Shown here one piece after another: positions 1-11,167 of a stretch of 64,000 bases of DNA. The first letter of the stretch is position 1, and each line of letters begins with the position of its first letter. The notes beneath the pieces were generated by a model. That model worked only from the letters and a program-made list of their open reading frames with translations, was not told where the DNA came from and searched no databases. This DNA is from Macrolepiota albuminosa (Eukaryota > Basidiomycota > Agaricomycetes > Agaricales > Agaricaceae), in contig JAMWFC010000117.1 of the NCBI GenBank assembly GCA_027475525.1, positions 2,962,183 to 3,026,182 of the forward strand, given 5' to 3'. The position numbers and the translations under genes are program-made.

Positions 1-329
1 AATGGATCATCTGGATCGCTGTCGCCTATGGTAGGGGTTCGATCCTCATTGCTTTCTCTGGTCACCTTGGCTACTGCAATGGGGGATTATAATGTTTAGC
101 GCAAGGAGGATTTGCTGCTGCCCCTATTTAGTGTTGGGTCGGCTACCCCCATTATTAGGCAACATATGTAGAAGAAATTAAGAAAATTTTATTGATTCAA
201 AATTATGCTTAAGGCATGCGACAACGGTGCAAAACTAAGTTTGAAACATCATTCCAATCATGAGCTCCATCTTAAACTTGATTTCTGCCTTAAGCAATTG
301 AGGCTGTAAGCATGAAGCATACTTACACA
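1..329. other. window edge, no gene recognised
   Basis: No convincing reading frame or RNA gene is visible here. The stretch lies outside the left arm of the inverted duplication: similarity to the right arm stops at about 330. Short ORFs are below what can be supported. Confidence 0.5.
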
Positions 330-943
330 TGAACTCCAAAGGATCAAATTGTAGTAAAGTGGCTACAAGGTGTAACTGACATGCTTGAAAAGGCATTGGG
401 GTGGTGTACCAGATGGAGTGTCTGTAATTACCATACATAGATATACTGCAGAGAGCTATACATACAATGCTCATGTGATAACTAGCTCTTTAATGCAATC
501 AAAAAGATCAATCACCCAGACATAGATTAGCAACATTGAAATGAAAAGCCAAACAAGTACAAAGCAGAACTTGTTTATGGTCTCTATGTGGAATGATCTT
601 TGAAATTGACCCATTGCACATGGTGCACAGTGATCTCTGTGCTTTCGCATGTGGTATACATCGATCTCCCATCTGCTCCTGAGAGTAAGCACTTTTCTAT
701 CAGCTTTAATGAGTCGTCAGCTCCATTCCTTTTTGACGGACTTGGAATTAGTAAACATCGGTTTCGTTTGTACATCAATATCAATTGTGGCTGTCAAGCG
801 CGTTAGTGGTCCAAACATGGAGTTTCAGATGGGAATGGTTTGGATGATCATCTCAATGACAACTCTGATATTTTTATTTGGTACTTAGTGCCTACCTCAC
901 AGCTGTGACGGAGTTCCAGCGCTCATCCTTTGTTCCCTTCGAA

Positions 944-2260
944 ATGTACTGGAGAAATGTCCAGACTCTACTACTTCTCTTATTGCCTTTAATTTATGCT
1001 ACTGTGAGGAATCGAACCATAGACGATACTAAAGGGGACTCGGTCACTGGAGTCAAACCTATATACTTTCCTGACCCATGGCAAGGCCCAGATTGCAGAG
1101 GATGTTCCATACAGCCACCAAAGGAAAAGGCGTTTGACCAAACGTACTCAGCTTTCACATACATGGAAGAGAAATTTCCTTCAATGTCTATACAATTTTC
1201 ATTTCAAGGTATGTTCACTTCATCTTGGACAATGCTAGTTAGATTCACCTCAATTCCAGGCACTGCAGTCTACGTATATTTCATACTTGCTAACCGTGTT
1301 AATGATGGAGTCACCACCGAGACATACTGTGATTTCTTGCTCAATGGTACGAAAGTTGGAGAGTTCCACCATATCCCGACTTCTAGCCCGGACTACGAGT
1401 TCGATGCTCTTGCGTTCAATAAAACCAATCTCCCAAACAACAACCACACATTGACTATATCGACTTCTGGAGTCAACCGGCATTTGTTTACCAGTTTCGA
1501 CTATGCAAAGTATACGTTCGTACATCTCCTGATATTTTGGTAAAATCAAAGTAACTTGAGTTGAATCAGGTTTGACGATACAGTTTTCACGTCGTCAGTG
1601 TCGAGTTCCGTAACTCAGCAACAATTCCCAACAACAACACTGACACCATCTGGAACTTCGCGTTCTGCGCCAACTGGAGTTATTGTGGGAGGATCTCTTG
1701 GTGGCATCCTAATAATCGGCATTATTTTCTTTATCTTCCTATGCCTCCGTAGACGAAGACGAAGCCATCTTTCATCGTCTGTTGGAGGAAACATAGGCAT
1801 AGCATTCACCAACGCAGGCCCATCACCGGCATTGACACAAGGCACGCTCATAGAACCACATACCATTATGACTGCAGCATCCAATACCGGACGGTCGACC
1901 TTGCCACCCGCTTATGACAATATCATTATTTTGGACGATGAGTATGGTTCAGCATCTATTGCGAGCATGCGACAGGCCGATATTGAGGAACGTATAAGAG
2001 GACTAAGACGCGAAATGCAGGCACTCGTTGGAGTAGAGGAAGACTCAAAGGAGAAACTTCCGCCTAGTCGCCCATTATTTTCATTCCGTCGTTCGCGCAG
2101 AGAGAGAGCCTATATGTCCCACATTCAACAGCAAATGAATGTGATGAGAGCACAAATTGAATATCTACAGGCGCATCTTCATTCTGACTGGGCGCATGGT
2201 GTCACGGACGATCCACCTCCAAGTTATTCGATTGTTGTGCCTGGTGGGCGAGATTGTTGA
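944..2260 (+). CDS. single-pass membrane glycoprotein with PPxY tail (copy 1)
   Basis: Spliced model: exons 944-1208, 1260-1515 and 1570-2260, with two GT-AG introns of 51 and 54 nt. The protein starts with a hydrophobic signal peptide. Next comes an ectodomain with the family signature NRTIDDTxGDSxTGxxPIY, a Cys pair, several N-glycosylation sequons and the segment TAVYVYFILAN. A short Ser/Thr stalk, one transmembrane helix (VIVGGSLGGILIIGIIFFIF) and a poly-Arg stop-transfer follow. The cytosolic tail has a predicted coiled coil (IEERIRGLRREMQAL) and two PPxY motifs (PPAY, PPSY). PPxY motifs bind WW domains, so a link to Rsp5/Nedd4-type ubiquitin ligases is possible but inferred. The same design occurs in the next gene downstream, so the two are tandem paralogues. 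Function is unknown; a surface receptor or sensor is plausible. Confidence 0.75.
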
Positions 2261-2885
2261 TTTTTCTTGATTCCACTGCGGATGAACTCTACCAATCTCA
2301 TATAACTATCAGTGGGTCACTGTCAGTACGTATCGGTTGTGCGAGGCAAAGAGTTTGTTGTATCCAGTATCACTCCAATCACAACACACTTGGTAACGTA
2401 TTATATTCATAGGTCCTCCATTCATATCAATTGACGCCAAGATAGCATGATATTGCATATTCAGTAGTGAAGCAAAAATTGATTAATCACAGCAGTACAC
2501 CCCGATCATTGCCATCTTGATGGTAACTTCGAGCCTATATGGAGATGGTGGCTACCATATGTTCGGGGATTCATCGATGCTGAGTTGTGTCACACGACAC
2601 ACGCACATTATACGAGGACTATCTGTCTGACTTCTGGTTGCTCAATGTCTGAAATTGAAACCTGACAAAGATAAACTTCATACGCCACAACTTGAAGCTT
2701 GATTTCTCAGGCTGACATCTCAATCATGATCCGTTTCTATTATCAAGACGTCTGTCTCTTCCATCGGTAAAATGTGATATTTTGTGAGAAATAGTCTGTG
2801 TTGATGTGATTCACATGGTTGGTTACTACTCGCCTTTGCACAAGAATTTCTGCCTCGGCTCTGAACCTCCGCAGCTTAGCCCTCC
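2261..2885. other. intergenic spacer between tandem paralogues
   Basis: No ORF of substance. It is conserved in the right arm (about 12526-13142) at high similarity, as expected for duplicated non-coding DNA. It should contain the 3' UTR of the first glycoprotein gene and the promoter of the second, but no specific motif can be named. Confidence 0.5.
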
Positions 2886-4367
2886 ATGATCCTACCACTC
2901 ATGTTGCAGTTATCCTTTCTCTTACAATGTGCTTGGGTGACTGCATTGCTTTCGAATCGGACGATCGACGATACATATGGTGACTCTGAGACTGGTGCCA
3001 TGCCTATCTATACACCGGACGACGTTTGGGACGACGCATCTTGTTCACCTTCCCACTGCAATGTTCTACCTTCCCCGGTAGATGCCTTCAGATTAAACTA
3101 CCACGCAGCAACCTATGTCGGAGATAGTGCACGGACGGTAACTTTGCATTTCAGAGGTAAAGGTAGTTGCCGATCACACTATTAATGACTCTTGACTGGC
3201 GTGACCATATAGGCACGGCAATCTACGTATTCTTTATTTTGGCGAATAGCGTTCCGGGTGGTTGGACTACAACTCTTTGTGGTTTTGCCCTAGATGATCA
3301 GCCCGTCGAACAATTCAGCCACGAACCTTCCACAAGTCCAGATTATCAGTACAAGGCTCTTGTGTATCACAAGACAGATTTAGCCAACGTCGAGCATATT
3401 CTCAACATATCTGCCAATGACTACCCCACTAAGTCATTCATAAATTTTGATTATGCCATCTATACGTATGTAATTCTTCCCCGAAGGTTGTGTAACTGAT
3501 CTGACCATTTATAGATTCGATGATGGGGTAACAGATACAATCGCGCAACAAAGCTCAACAACAAGTGAACCTGGTGGGACTTTGACACTCGCTACAACTA
3601 CTGTGCCGGCCCCCCAGGTCCTGACAACAACCACTACTACCTTTAATCTGTCCAAGTCCTTAACGCCCTCACCATCTTCAGGGACCATCTCCTCTTCCTC
3701 TTCTTCGCCAAGCCTATCACCCAGTATTAGCACCATAGGTACTACATCGAGGACCTCAGAAACAATTGGGGCAACCTCCCTACCCTTTGCAGCTCCCTCA
3801 ACTTCCAACAACGATAATACGACTGCCTCTCCTGGCAGCAGCAATGGCACCATTAATCAGAATCCGGATTCAAAAGTCTTTATTGGAGCCATCGCTGGAG
3901 GTGTTGTCGGTGGTTTTGTGCTGATTATTGTCATCGTTATTTTTTTATTACGCTGCCGAAGAAGGCGGGAACTTCGAGCGGCTCACGGGTTTACCCCACA
4001 ACAACTGGATGTTACACAATTTACACAACTCTCCCCGACTGAGTCGGACATAGAGACTAGGAGCCAGGAAGCGGTGCCATTTTTTGCGCCCGTCAGGAAA
4101 CAGCAAGAAGCAGTAGTGACGATGCCCGAGCCTCAGAATAATCAATTTCCTGAGGCCTGCGCGACCACAGGTTCGGACGTGAGTCAGGACACTGTCAATG
4201 AGAAGAGAAGCGACCTCGGGACGGACTTTACTGTGTCAGAGGATCACTCCAGCGGATTGAGACACATCTACCAGGCAATGAGGGCGGAAATCTTGTCGTT
4301 ACGAGCGCAGTTGGATGCTACTTCAGGGTTTACAGATGAGTTGCCGCCGGAATATTCAAGGACGTAG
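2886..4367 (+). CDS. single-pass membrane glycoprotein with Ser/Thr stalk and PPxY tail (copy 2)
   Basis: Exons 2886-3156, 3213-3465 and 3515-4367; introns of 56 and 49 nt sit at the same positions and phases as in the upstream paralogue. The protein has a signal peptide, an ectodomain with SNRTIDDTYGDSETGAMPIY, and the segment TAIYVFFILAN. A long Ser/Thr-rich stalk, likely O-glycosylated, follows, then one transmembrane helix after SKVFIGAIAGGVVGG and the basic anchor RCRRRRE. The tail has an acidic middle, a short coiled-coil-like stretch (YQAMRAEILSLRAQL) and a C-terminal PPEY motif. The reciprocal gene in the right arm (11168-12525) is intact and differs mainly by deletions in the stalk. 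Family function is not known to me; the C-terminal PPxY suggests a WW-domain partner. Confidence 0.75.
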
Positions 4368-4667
4368 ATCAAATTTGTACACTTATGGCCGATACATACA
4401 GCAGACTGTATTATATCCGGTGCTTGCTATGATTTAAATTTCATATCTGGGGCAATATGTCGGCTGTCAAACATTGGCTGGCCTGTTTCTCAATTGCGTG
4501 ATCTTACCGAGGAGTTCCTTGAAGGACCAGGCGAGCAATGAGTGAAGTATTCGAGCCTCAACAGCATTAGCCACGATTTTTCAACCTATGATTATTGAAT
4601 TCTCTCGCGCCCGTCACGTGGTATACCCGACCCCCGATCCGATTGAGGCAACAAACCATCCACCACC

Positions 4668-5089
4668 ATGTCGCGAAGCAATGGGCGACCGGAGCCCGAG
4701 GTTATTATGAATGCGCGTTTCGAATTGTTTGAAGTAAAATTATAACCTTACGAGAAAACTTTTCCTGCTACAGTTCGTCGACGGTTTCTCATATTCCAAA
4801 GGCAAAATGGAGGAAGCTTTTCGCGCAGGCGGTCTTCTCGACAAGGCGCCTAATAAAGCGACGAAGGACCCGGCTATTGCTGCGCTCAAGCGCGATGATG
4901 TGGACTTGATTGTTCGTTTTGTTTTTGTAACGAAGCTATTCAATTTGGCTGATATTCTCTATGTATATGTAGATTCATGAGTTCGAGATTCCAAGATCAC
5001 AGGCAGAGAAAGTCCTGGCAGAAAACAATGGAGACCTGGGCAAAACACTTCTTGCACTTGTTACTCCAGAGTCTAGGTCTACTGCATGA
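4668..5089 (+). CDS. HYPK-like UBA protein, probable NatA regulator
   Basis: Three exons: 4668-4733, 4774-4911 and 4973-5089, giving 106 aa; introns are 40 and 61 nt. After a short N-terminus comes FVDGFSYSKGKMEEAFRAGG. The C-terminal half has the UBA fold pattern DDVDLI-IHEFEIPRSQAEKVLAENNGDL-KTLLALVTP, typical of Huntingtin-interacting protein K. HYPK proteins bind the Naa15/Naa10 N-terminal acetyltransferase on the ribosome and act as chaperone-like inhibitors. The ATG at 4668 is in a CACCATG context. The 3' end faces MRP51 tail to tail with a 118-bp gap. A second copy in the right arm is a pseudogene, so this is the only working copy in the window. Confidence 0.85.
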
Positions 5090-5207
5090 ACTTCGATTTT
5101 CAGCACGAAGACAGCACGAAGACAGCCATACCCTTGTGGATGAAAGTAGATTTCAAGGGCGTAACATTCAATAGTGCTTTAATTATATATTCGATGTAAA
5201 CTAATGA

Positions 5208-6701
5208 TCACAAGTCGTGATCGGCAACGGTCCCTTTCTTCACCGTCATTGAAAGCGTGCTCAGTAAGTCTTCGGGATTTTGAGTCCTGTCGCCGGAAAA
5301 CGTTTTCGTTTTCTGCGCCAGGCGAGGGGGATTGAAAGTGATTAAACGGGGTTTCGAGTGACCTGAATCCATCGCCATATATTCTTGGCTACCAGGAGGA
5401 TGGGGGTTGCTCCATCCCATCTTGTTAGTGTCTCCTTTGATGAGCGAGAGAGATAATTTGATGGCCTTGAGGCCCTGAGGCTTATTGCCAACAGTTCGGG
5501 GAAGTTCGCTGATCGAGATGGGCTTGAATGGATCTAATTTTATATTCAAGACGCTCTCCTTGATATTCTCTTGCCTGACACCTTTCTCCGAGTTCTTGAC
5601 GAGAAGCATCTGCTTGCCAACGACAACAGAACCTGGAACATGGGAGATAATCCCACCAAAGCTGACGATGTGATTTGCCACCTCATTGTTATTGAGTGTT
5701 AGTTGATCGTCGTCCTGGAGGTAGAAGCCTGGTTTGCTCCGTGTCCAGAATAAGGTTTCCAATGCCGTGGGTCTCGCGTACACCAATGCACCGTTCGGGT
5801 GCGGTCGCGGTTCTATTTTTTGGCCATTATAGTCCGCGAACTGCTTTTGCATCTGCGACTGTAAGAATAGACGGTAGCTGTGACTGTCCGCATGAGTCGC
5901 GAGCGAATAAAGATCTTTTTCCTCGATTTCTTCATGCGCTTCCACGAATTCTCGGAAAGCTTGACGCTGTGCACGCAAAGAACGCAGGTAACGCTTGAAC
6001 TCGCGTGTCGACATGGCTTGGACGTTATGTGTGACGAAACCCTCCCGCGGGGTTTCATCGCTCGGCGACTCTTCCGCTTCCGCTTCCCCCTCCTCTCCCA
6101 CTTCCCTCTGTGTACCGTATGCACCTGGACCGCGTTTCCCTAGAGCTCCTAGTTCCACCGTTTCAGGTTGCACCTCCTCAGGTTGCTCAGATTGCAACGT
6201 CTGGGATTGCACCCGCCGTGGTGACACTAACTCCGGTTTCTCCCCAGGACAAAAGTCGGAGTCAAATGGTGGCTCGGTCCTGGCTAAACCCAAAGACTTG
6301 AACCACGGCGACCCAACTTTCACCTCTGCCCTCCCTCCCATTTCCTCTATTCGGCGGATGAATCGAACTTGGTTCTCGGCGTGGTTCCATTCGGTGAAGT
6401 GAGCATGATGTTCAAAAGAGGTGAGTGAGATGAACGCGTTTTTCCTACGTAGGGATATTGGCCTCTTTAGGCCCCAGTCGCCGCGGTGGGCGTTGGCTGG
6501 AGGAGCCTGGTAGGTCTGTCGGATGGCGGGGTCATAGGAAGCAAATTTGGAGCGTCGAAAGAGCTCTGCAAATGGTGGTGGACGGATAGCGGCCTTGGGA
6601 GCTGCCGCTGCTGCTTGCGCTGACAACGCCATCCAGTCCGTGCTTTCTGAATTTTTGAGCCTGCCTGTCGTGAAGAAATTTCCGATCTCCGCCCGGGACA
6701 T
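5208..6701 (-). CDS. MRP51: mitochondrial small-subunit ribosomal protein, Mrp51 family
   Basis: Single-exon ORF of 497 aa. The N-terminal part has the family hallmark HRGDWGLKRPI followed by an FISLTSFEHHAHFTEWNHAENQVRFI block, matching the Mrp51/bS1m family of fungal mitoribosomes. Ala/Pro-rich and acidic linkers separate conserved segments. The middle holds MSTREFKRYLRSLRAQRQAF. The C-terminal third holds a GGIISHVPGSVVVG segment and the motif MAMDSGHSKPRLITFN, typical of the family C-terminus. It lies in the single-copy spacer of the inverted duplication. The protein would be imported into the matrix and support translation of mitochondrial mRNAs. Assignment rests on motif recognition only. 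Confidence 0.85.
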   Translation of the reverse strand: MSRAEIGNFFTTGRLKNSESTDWMALSAQAAAAAPKAAIRPPPFAELFRRSKFASYDPAIRQTYQAPPANAHRGDWGLKRPISLRRKNAFISLTSFEHHAHFTEWNHAENQVRFIRRIEEMGGRAEVKVGSPWFKSLGLARTEPPFDSDFCPGEKPELVSPRRVQSQTLQSEQPEEVQPETVELGALGKRGPGAYGTQREVGEEGEAEAEESPSDETPREGFVTHNVQAMSTREFKRYLRSLRAQRQAFREFVEAHEEIEEKDLYSLATHADSHSYRLFLQSQMQKQFADYNGQKIEPRPHPNGALVYARPTALETLFWTRSKPGFYLQDDDQLTLNNNEVANHIVSFGGIISHVPGSVVVGKQMLLVKNSEKGVRQENIKESVLNIKLDPFKPISISELPRTVGNKPQGLKAIKLSLSLIKGDTNKMGWSNPHPPGSQEYMAMDSGHSKPRLITFNPPRLAQKTKTFSGDRTQNPEDLLSTLSMTVKKGTVADHDL

Positions 6702-7699
6702 CCCGTGATCAGGTTTTATAAATCATTGCAGTGATTTTTTTTTCGAAATAAACCTCACGACGTTCAAATTACTATCCCGTCCTCCGCCGTTCCAGGCAGC
6801 ACACTCGTGTGTACAAGGATGGATGGTCCAGACAAGCGTCGAAGAACAGCTCTGTAACAGGAGGAGATTCTCAAAAACAATCTAGGCCGATTGCTCCTCC
6901 CTCTGGTTGAGGGGCCAGGACGCCAGATCACCTGGAGCTTTCTCACATTTTTCCCTATTCATTTCTTCACCTCGTACTAGTCCCGTCAATTTCCTCGAAT
7001 ATAAATGCGGTTCCCTCAATTTGGCTATCCAATTACTAAGTTGTGAGTTTTGATCTTCCATGTATGCAGGGTTGTGTGCGCGCCGATGAGGAAAATCCTG
7101 GTAAAGGAACGCACCCCATTTCGCTACCGTGAGAACCCCGGAATTTCCAGGGCTTCGTGTCTCCTGCTGTGAACCAGCGTGGATTCAGACGCGATGGATG
7201 GGTGCGCATGGAGAGATAAAGGCGAGGCTGAGGCAGCACACAACCCATGCAAACCGTACATAGTGCTCATGTGCCTTTTGCAGACACAATGGCGAACAAC
7301 ACTAGTTGATGGTGGATGTATGTGTTTTGGACTCGAGTACACCTTAGATGAGGATTTGAGGGGTCTATGCTATGTACATTGCCATAGTAGTCAACGGGAG
7401 TTTCATAAACGAAGCTTTGATGGGATGCACGTGGGAATGTATTGAATACTTTTCCGGCTGAATAGATTTTTGTGACAAGTGGGACCCTGGTCGAACCCTG
7501 TTTCCTACGTCCTTCAGCTTCCTTTCCCTCCACAGCGTCCTCCGCTGTACATTCTACTGGTTTTCGTTCCCTTATTCTACATAACGACCGGTATGCCTCC
7601 CTGTGCCAATTTACCTCTTAAGCTCATATTATCGGCTCCTACGCTGTCGTTTCACCAGATATTTATTATCGAACATCGACCAGGTCATAGCAATCACTC
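6702..7699. other. intergenic region, divergent promoters
   Basis: About 1 kb between the divergently transcribed MRP51 and the nucleotide-sugar transporter. Only short ORFs without family resemblance are present. It must hold both promoters and 5' UTRs. I see no tRNA-like cloverleaf or repeat. Confidence 0.5.
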
Positions 7700-9365
7700 A
7701 TGGCACACCCCAGACCCATGCCACGCCATTCGGCCACCAACGTGTCTGTATCAAATCCGCCATCTCCCGACATGCACTATCGGACGCTCCCGATAGTACG
7801 TTCGTCGTCGCTTGGTGTCTCTGTTCCGCCCAGCCACCAGTCTTCGCCCCGACTGTCACCTTTGTTGCCCTCTGCCACGTTTCCGTTGGCAGATAAAGGT
7901 TTCTCGGTCAGCTCTCCGACCTCAATAGATGGGCCGAAAATCTGTGGTATCCCAATCAAATATGTTTCGTGCGTTTTCTTCCGTCCTCTTTCCCTAAAAG
8001 ATCCTTACAATTTCAAATAGGCTGGTGACCTTGGCCGTACAAAATGCAGCGCTTTCTATCGTGATGCACTATTCCCGTGTCTCTATCCCGCCTTCGCTGG
8101 CATACTCGCCCGCTGCTGCCGTCTTCCTCAATGAGATACTAAAAGGCACAATATCGTTTCTTATCGCCCTTTCAAGAACACGAGAAATTGTCGAGATACC
8201 TTGGCATCGCAAGTCCTTATGGGGCATACTTTGTTCTCTTCCTTATCCGGGAACACGTCCCTTCTTGACTGTGTGTGGTGAGATTTTCAGCAGAGATTGT
8301 TGGAAGCTGTCCATCCCTGCTCTTCTCTACGTCGTGCAGAATTCGCTGCAGTTTGTCGCTATCAGCAATCTTCCAGTGGCGACTTTCCAAGTGACGTACC
8401 AGATGAAAATCTTGACCACCGCTGCCTTTTCTGTTGCGCTTCTTCGCAAGAAACTTAGTCCCACAAAGTGGCTTTCGCTATTCTTCCTCGCTATAGGGGT
8501 CGCGATTGTCCAAATACAGACCTCTGGTGGGGACTCGAGGCCCAAGTCCACGACAGTCGGCAGTGCACATGAATACCAGCATGTACACATCATGAACCCG
8601 ATGAAGGGTTTCGGAGCCGTCACCGCGGCATGTTTCACCTCGGGCTTAGCAGGAGTGTATTTCGAGATGGTGTTAAAAAACTCGCGCGCAGACCTTTGGG
8701 TGCGAAACGTTCAACTCTCCCTCTTCTCCCTCATCCCCGCGCTCCTGCCGATCATCTACGCGGAGAAGCCTGTAGATTCTCAAGGCTTCTTGTTCGACCT
8801 CTTCCGTAACTTCGGTGCTTGGGCCTGGGCTACCGTTTCCATCCAGGTCTTCGGCGGCCTCATCACCGCGGTCGTTATCAAGTACTCCGATAACATCCTA
8901 AAAGGTTTTGCCACAAGTCTGTCTATCGTCCTTTCCTTCCTTGCCTCCGTCTTCCTCTTTGACTTCCACATCACCTTCTCCTTCGTCGTCGGTGCCTCTA
9001 CCGTCCTCACCGCGACATGGATGTACAACCAGCCCGCCAACAAGGAACCCATCATTACCCTCACCCGAACGTCCGAGAAAGGTATCTTCCCCGGGAGTCC
9101 CGTCGCCCCTGACGAGCCCATCCTCGGCCAGTTCTCTCGCAAGAAATCCTCAACTTCACTGGCTATCGCTTCCGCTCTGGGCATTAAGGCTCCTAATTCT
9201 CACCTGAACGGGGATGGATTTGGGGAGATGCTGGAAACTGCGCGGTACAATCAAGCACCTTATGGCTCCCCCTATGCCTCCCGGACGCCATCACGCTTAC
9301 CCTCCCGCGCTCCGACACCAATCGAACCGAGCCCGTTACATTCGGACGACACCAGCAACCCTTGA
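7700..9365 (+). CDS. nucleotide-sugar (UDP-galactose/UDP-GlcNAc type) transporter
   Basis: Two exons, 7700-7968 and 8021-9365, joined by a 52-nt GT-AG intron; about 537 aa. The join gives the diagnostic first helix KYVSLVTLAVQNAALSIVMH. Later family marks are DCWKLSIPALLYVVQNSLQF, NLPVATFQVTYQMKILTTA, the loop GSAHEYQ before a GFGAVTAACFTSGLAGVYFE helix, and the last helices AVVIKYSDNILKGFATSLSI. These are hallmarks of the Golgi SLC35A/NST family, which exchanges luminal UMP for cytosolic UDP-sugar. The first about 80 residues are a Ser/Pro-rich extension and the C-terminal 100 residues are a disordered Ser/Pro tail. The upstream start is not certain; the ATG at 7700 is the first that leaves a long extension in frame. 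Confidence 0.88.
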
Positions 9366-10151
9366 TAGTGCGTGAGCAACCCTGCCTACCGTTGCTACCC
9401 TTGTGATGTGACGTGGACATGATCATGATGCAATGTGACGTGACGCCCTTTCATGACGATGGTCTGAATCTACTCTACATTATTCCTCCCCCATTATCTG
9501 TTCAATGTTCAATGACGCTGTCTTTTTCGCGTCTTGTTCCAACCTTTAGTGGCCGGTTTCCTTTATATGCTATTTTGATTGATATCGACCCTCCTCCAGA
9601 TCCTGCATTGCAAAACTACCCCCCATTCCGCCCGTGACCCCTTACCTTTACTTCATCACGCATATAATCTTTTTTTTGTCTTTTTATGCACATATACCCT
9701 GGGTCTCGTACCCAATGACTTTGACTCTTGCAGCTTTTCCAAGGTGATGCTTATACGTACATCAATTTTGCACAGACAACACATCCAGGACCATTTCCAC
9801 ACTGCGCGCTGAACTTTTTTCTCTTGTTTATTGGGTTACGCGTCAAGGTTATGTTTTGCCTGCCTGATGAACAGCTTTGTGTTAATCTAGGTGTTGAATG
9901 ACGTTTTGTTTTCTTTTAGCTTGCGAGAGTAGTGGATGAAATGTAGATTCGGAACTTGTGATCATTGGATGATTTCAGATGTAATTATGCCGCACGAAAG
10001 CTCTTGTCTATTCTAGGGATGATTAGGCTCGTCTCGTCAACTTCTGGCTGTGATCAGCAGCGTTCAGAAGTAGATAAGACATTTACGTTCAACTTCCAAG
10101 ATATAAGTATATCAATGACGACAAGTCTTGAGGAACCCTTGCCATCATGGG
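9366..10151. other. intergenic, transporter 3' flank
   Basis: No supported gene. It holds the 3' UTR of the transporter and unique sequence up to the inner end of the right duplication arm. Confidence 0.5.
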
Positions 10152-10827
10152 GAAGAGATGAAGTAACAAGTGCAAAAAGTGTTTTGCCCAGGTCTCCATT
10201 GTTTTCTGCCAGGACTTTCTCTGCCTGTCATCTTGCAATCTCGAACTCATGAATCTAGAGTATACAGCCAAATTGAATAGCTTCATTACAAAAAAAAAAT
10301 GAACAATCAAGTCCACATCATCGCGCTTGAGCGCAGCAATAGCTGTCAGAGATGGAGACTCATAGGTCAATGTCACGTGTCCACGGCTGCGCCCCATTCA
10401 ATATGTTTTTTCTTTTGTTATGCCTCAGTTCGTTACTATCCCAATAACGCAACTGAGGTATGTCTATTACAATTCACTACTTACCTACATCCGTAACTTA
10501 CTTCACTACGCCTAGCACGCTACGGCGTTTATTAGGTGATTAATATATAAGTTCGTTACTATCCCAATAACGCAACTGAGCACGCTACGGCGTTTATTAG
10601 GAATAGATCTCTCTGACAATAGCCGGGTCCTTCGTCGCTTTATTAGGCGCCTTGTCGAGAAGACCGCCTGTACGAAAAGCTTCCTCCATTTTGCCTTTGG
10701 AATATGAGAAACCGTCGACGAACTGTAGCAGGAAAAGTTTATCGTAAGGTTATAATTTTACTTCAAACAATTCGAAACGCGCATTCATAATAACCTCGGG
10801 CTCCGGTCGCCCATTGCTTCGCGACAT
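10152..10827 (-). pseudogene. HYPK-like pseudogene (duplicate copy)
   Basis: Reverse-complement copy of the HYPK gene. The start codon, exon 1, intron 1 and the first half of exon 2 are nearly identical to the left copy. Exon 2 is split by the 275-bp insertion at 10344-10618. In the third exon the residues equivalent to IPRSQ read IAR-stop, because a C-to-G change turned TCA into TGA. The real C-terminus is missing because the duplication ends inside it. The promoter side has lost about 26 bp. Several independent lesions make this a clear pseudogene. Confidence 0.88.
10344..10618. mobile_element. 275-bp solo LTR (TG...CA, 5-bp TSD)
   Basis: The insertion begins TGTCAGAGA and ends TCTCTGACA, a perfect 9-bp inverted terminal repeat that starts TG and ends CA. 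It is flanked by the 5-bp direct repeat ATAGC (10339-10343 and 10619-10623), and the uninterrupted sequence at the left HYPK copy has a single ATAGC. These are the marks of an LTR left by recombination of a retrotransposon. Inside, a 30-bp stretch (GTTCGTTACTATCCC...) and a 21-bp stretch (CACGCTACGGCG...) each occur twice. It is unrelated to the LTRs at 27685 and 37307 by eye. A short TRIM-like element is the alternative. Confidence 0.8.
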
Positions 10828-11167
10828 GGTGGTAAATGGTTTGTTGCCTCAATCGGATCGCGAGAGAATTGCCAAGATTTTCAGGACGAACTCAATAGAA
10901 TCGTGACTGTTGAGGCTCAAATACTCATTCGCTCGCCTGGTCCTTCAAGGAATTCCTCGGTAAGATCACGCAATTGAGAAACAGACCGCCCAATATTTGA
11001 CAGCTGACATGTTGTCCCCAATCCCGTCCATGTCCAAATAGATGGAAAACAAACCTCGACAAATGATACCTTTTGAGATTTAAATAATGTCTCAAGGCAA
11101 GCACCGGATATAATACAGTCTTGGTTGCTGTATGTATAGCCATAAATCATAAGTGTACAAATTTAAT

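Larger units (their letters stand above)
330..5068 (+). repeat. left arm of inverted segmental duplication
   Basis: This segment recurs in reverse complement at about 10152-14127. It covers two membrane-glycoprotein genes and almost all of the HYPK gene, ending inside the last HYPK exon near the codons for LALVT. The arms are highly similar but not identical. Relative to this arm, the right arm lacks about 945 bp (left 603-1549), about 26 bp upstream of HYPK and a Ser/Thr-rich stretch in the second glycoprotein gene, and it carries a 275-bp LTR insertion. This arm keeps all three genes open, so it looks like the functional copy. Confidence 0.85.

Noticed and set aside
1..60. GGTTCGATCCT resembling a tRNA T-loop
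   Set aside because: No matching acceptor, D or anticodon stems could be built around it.
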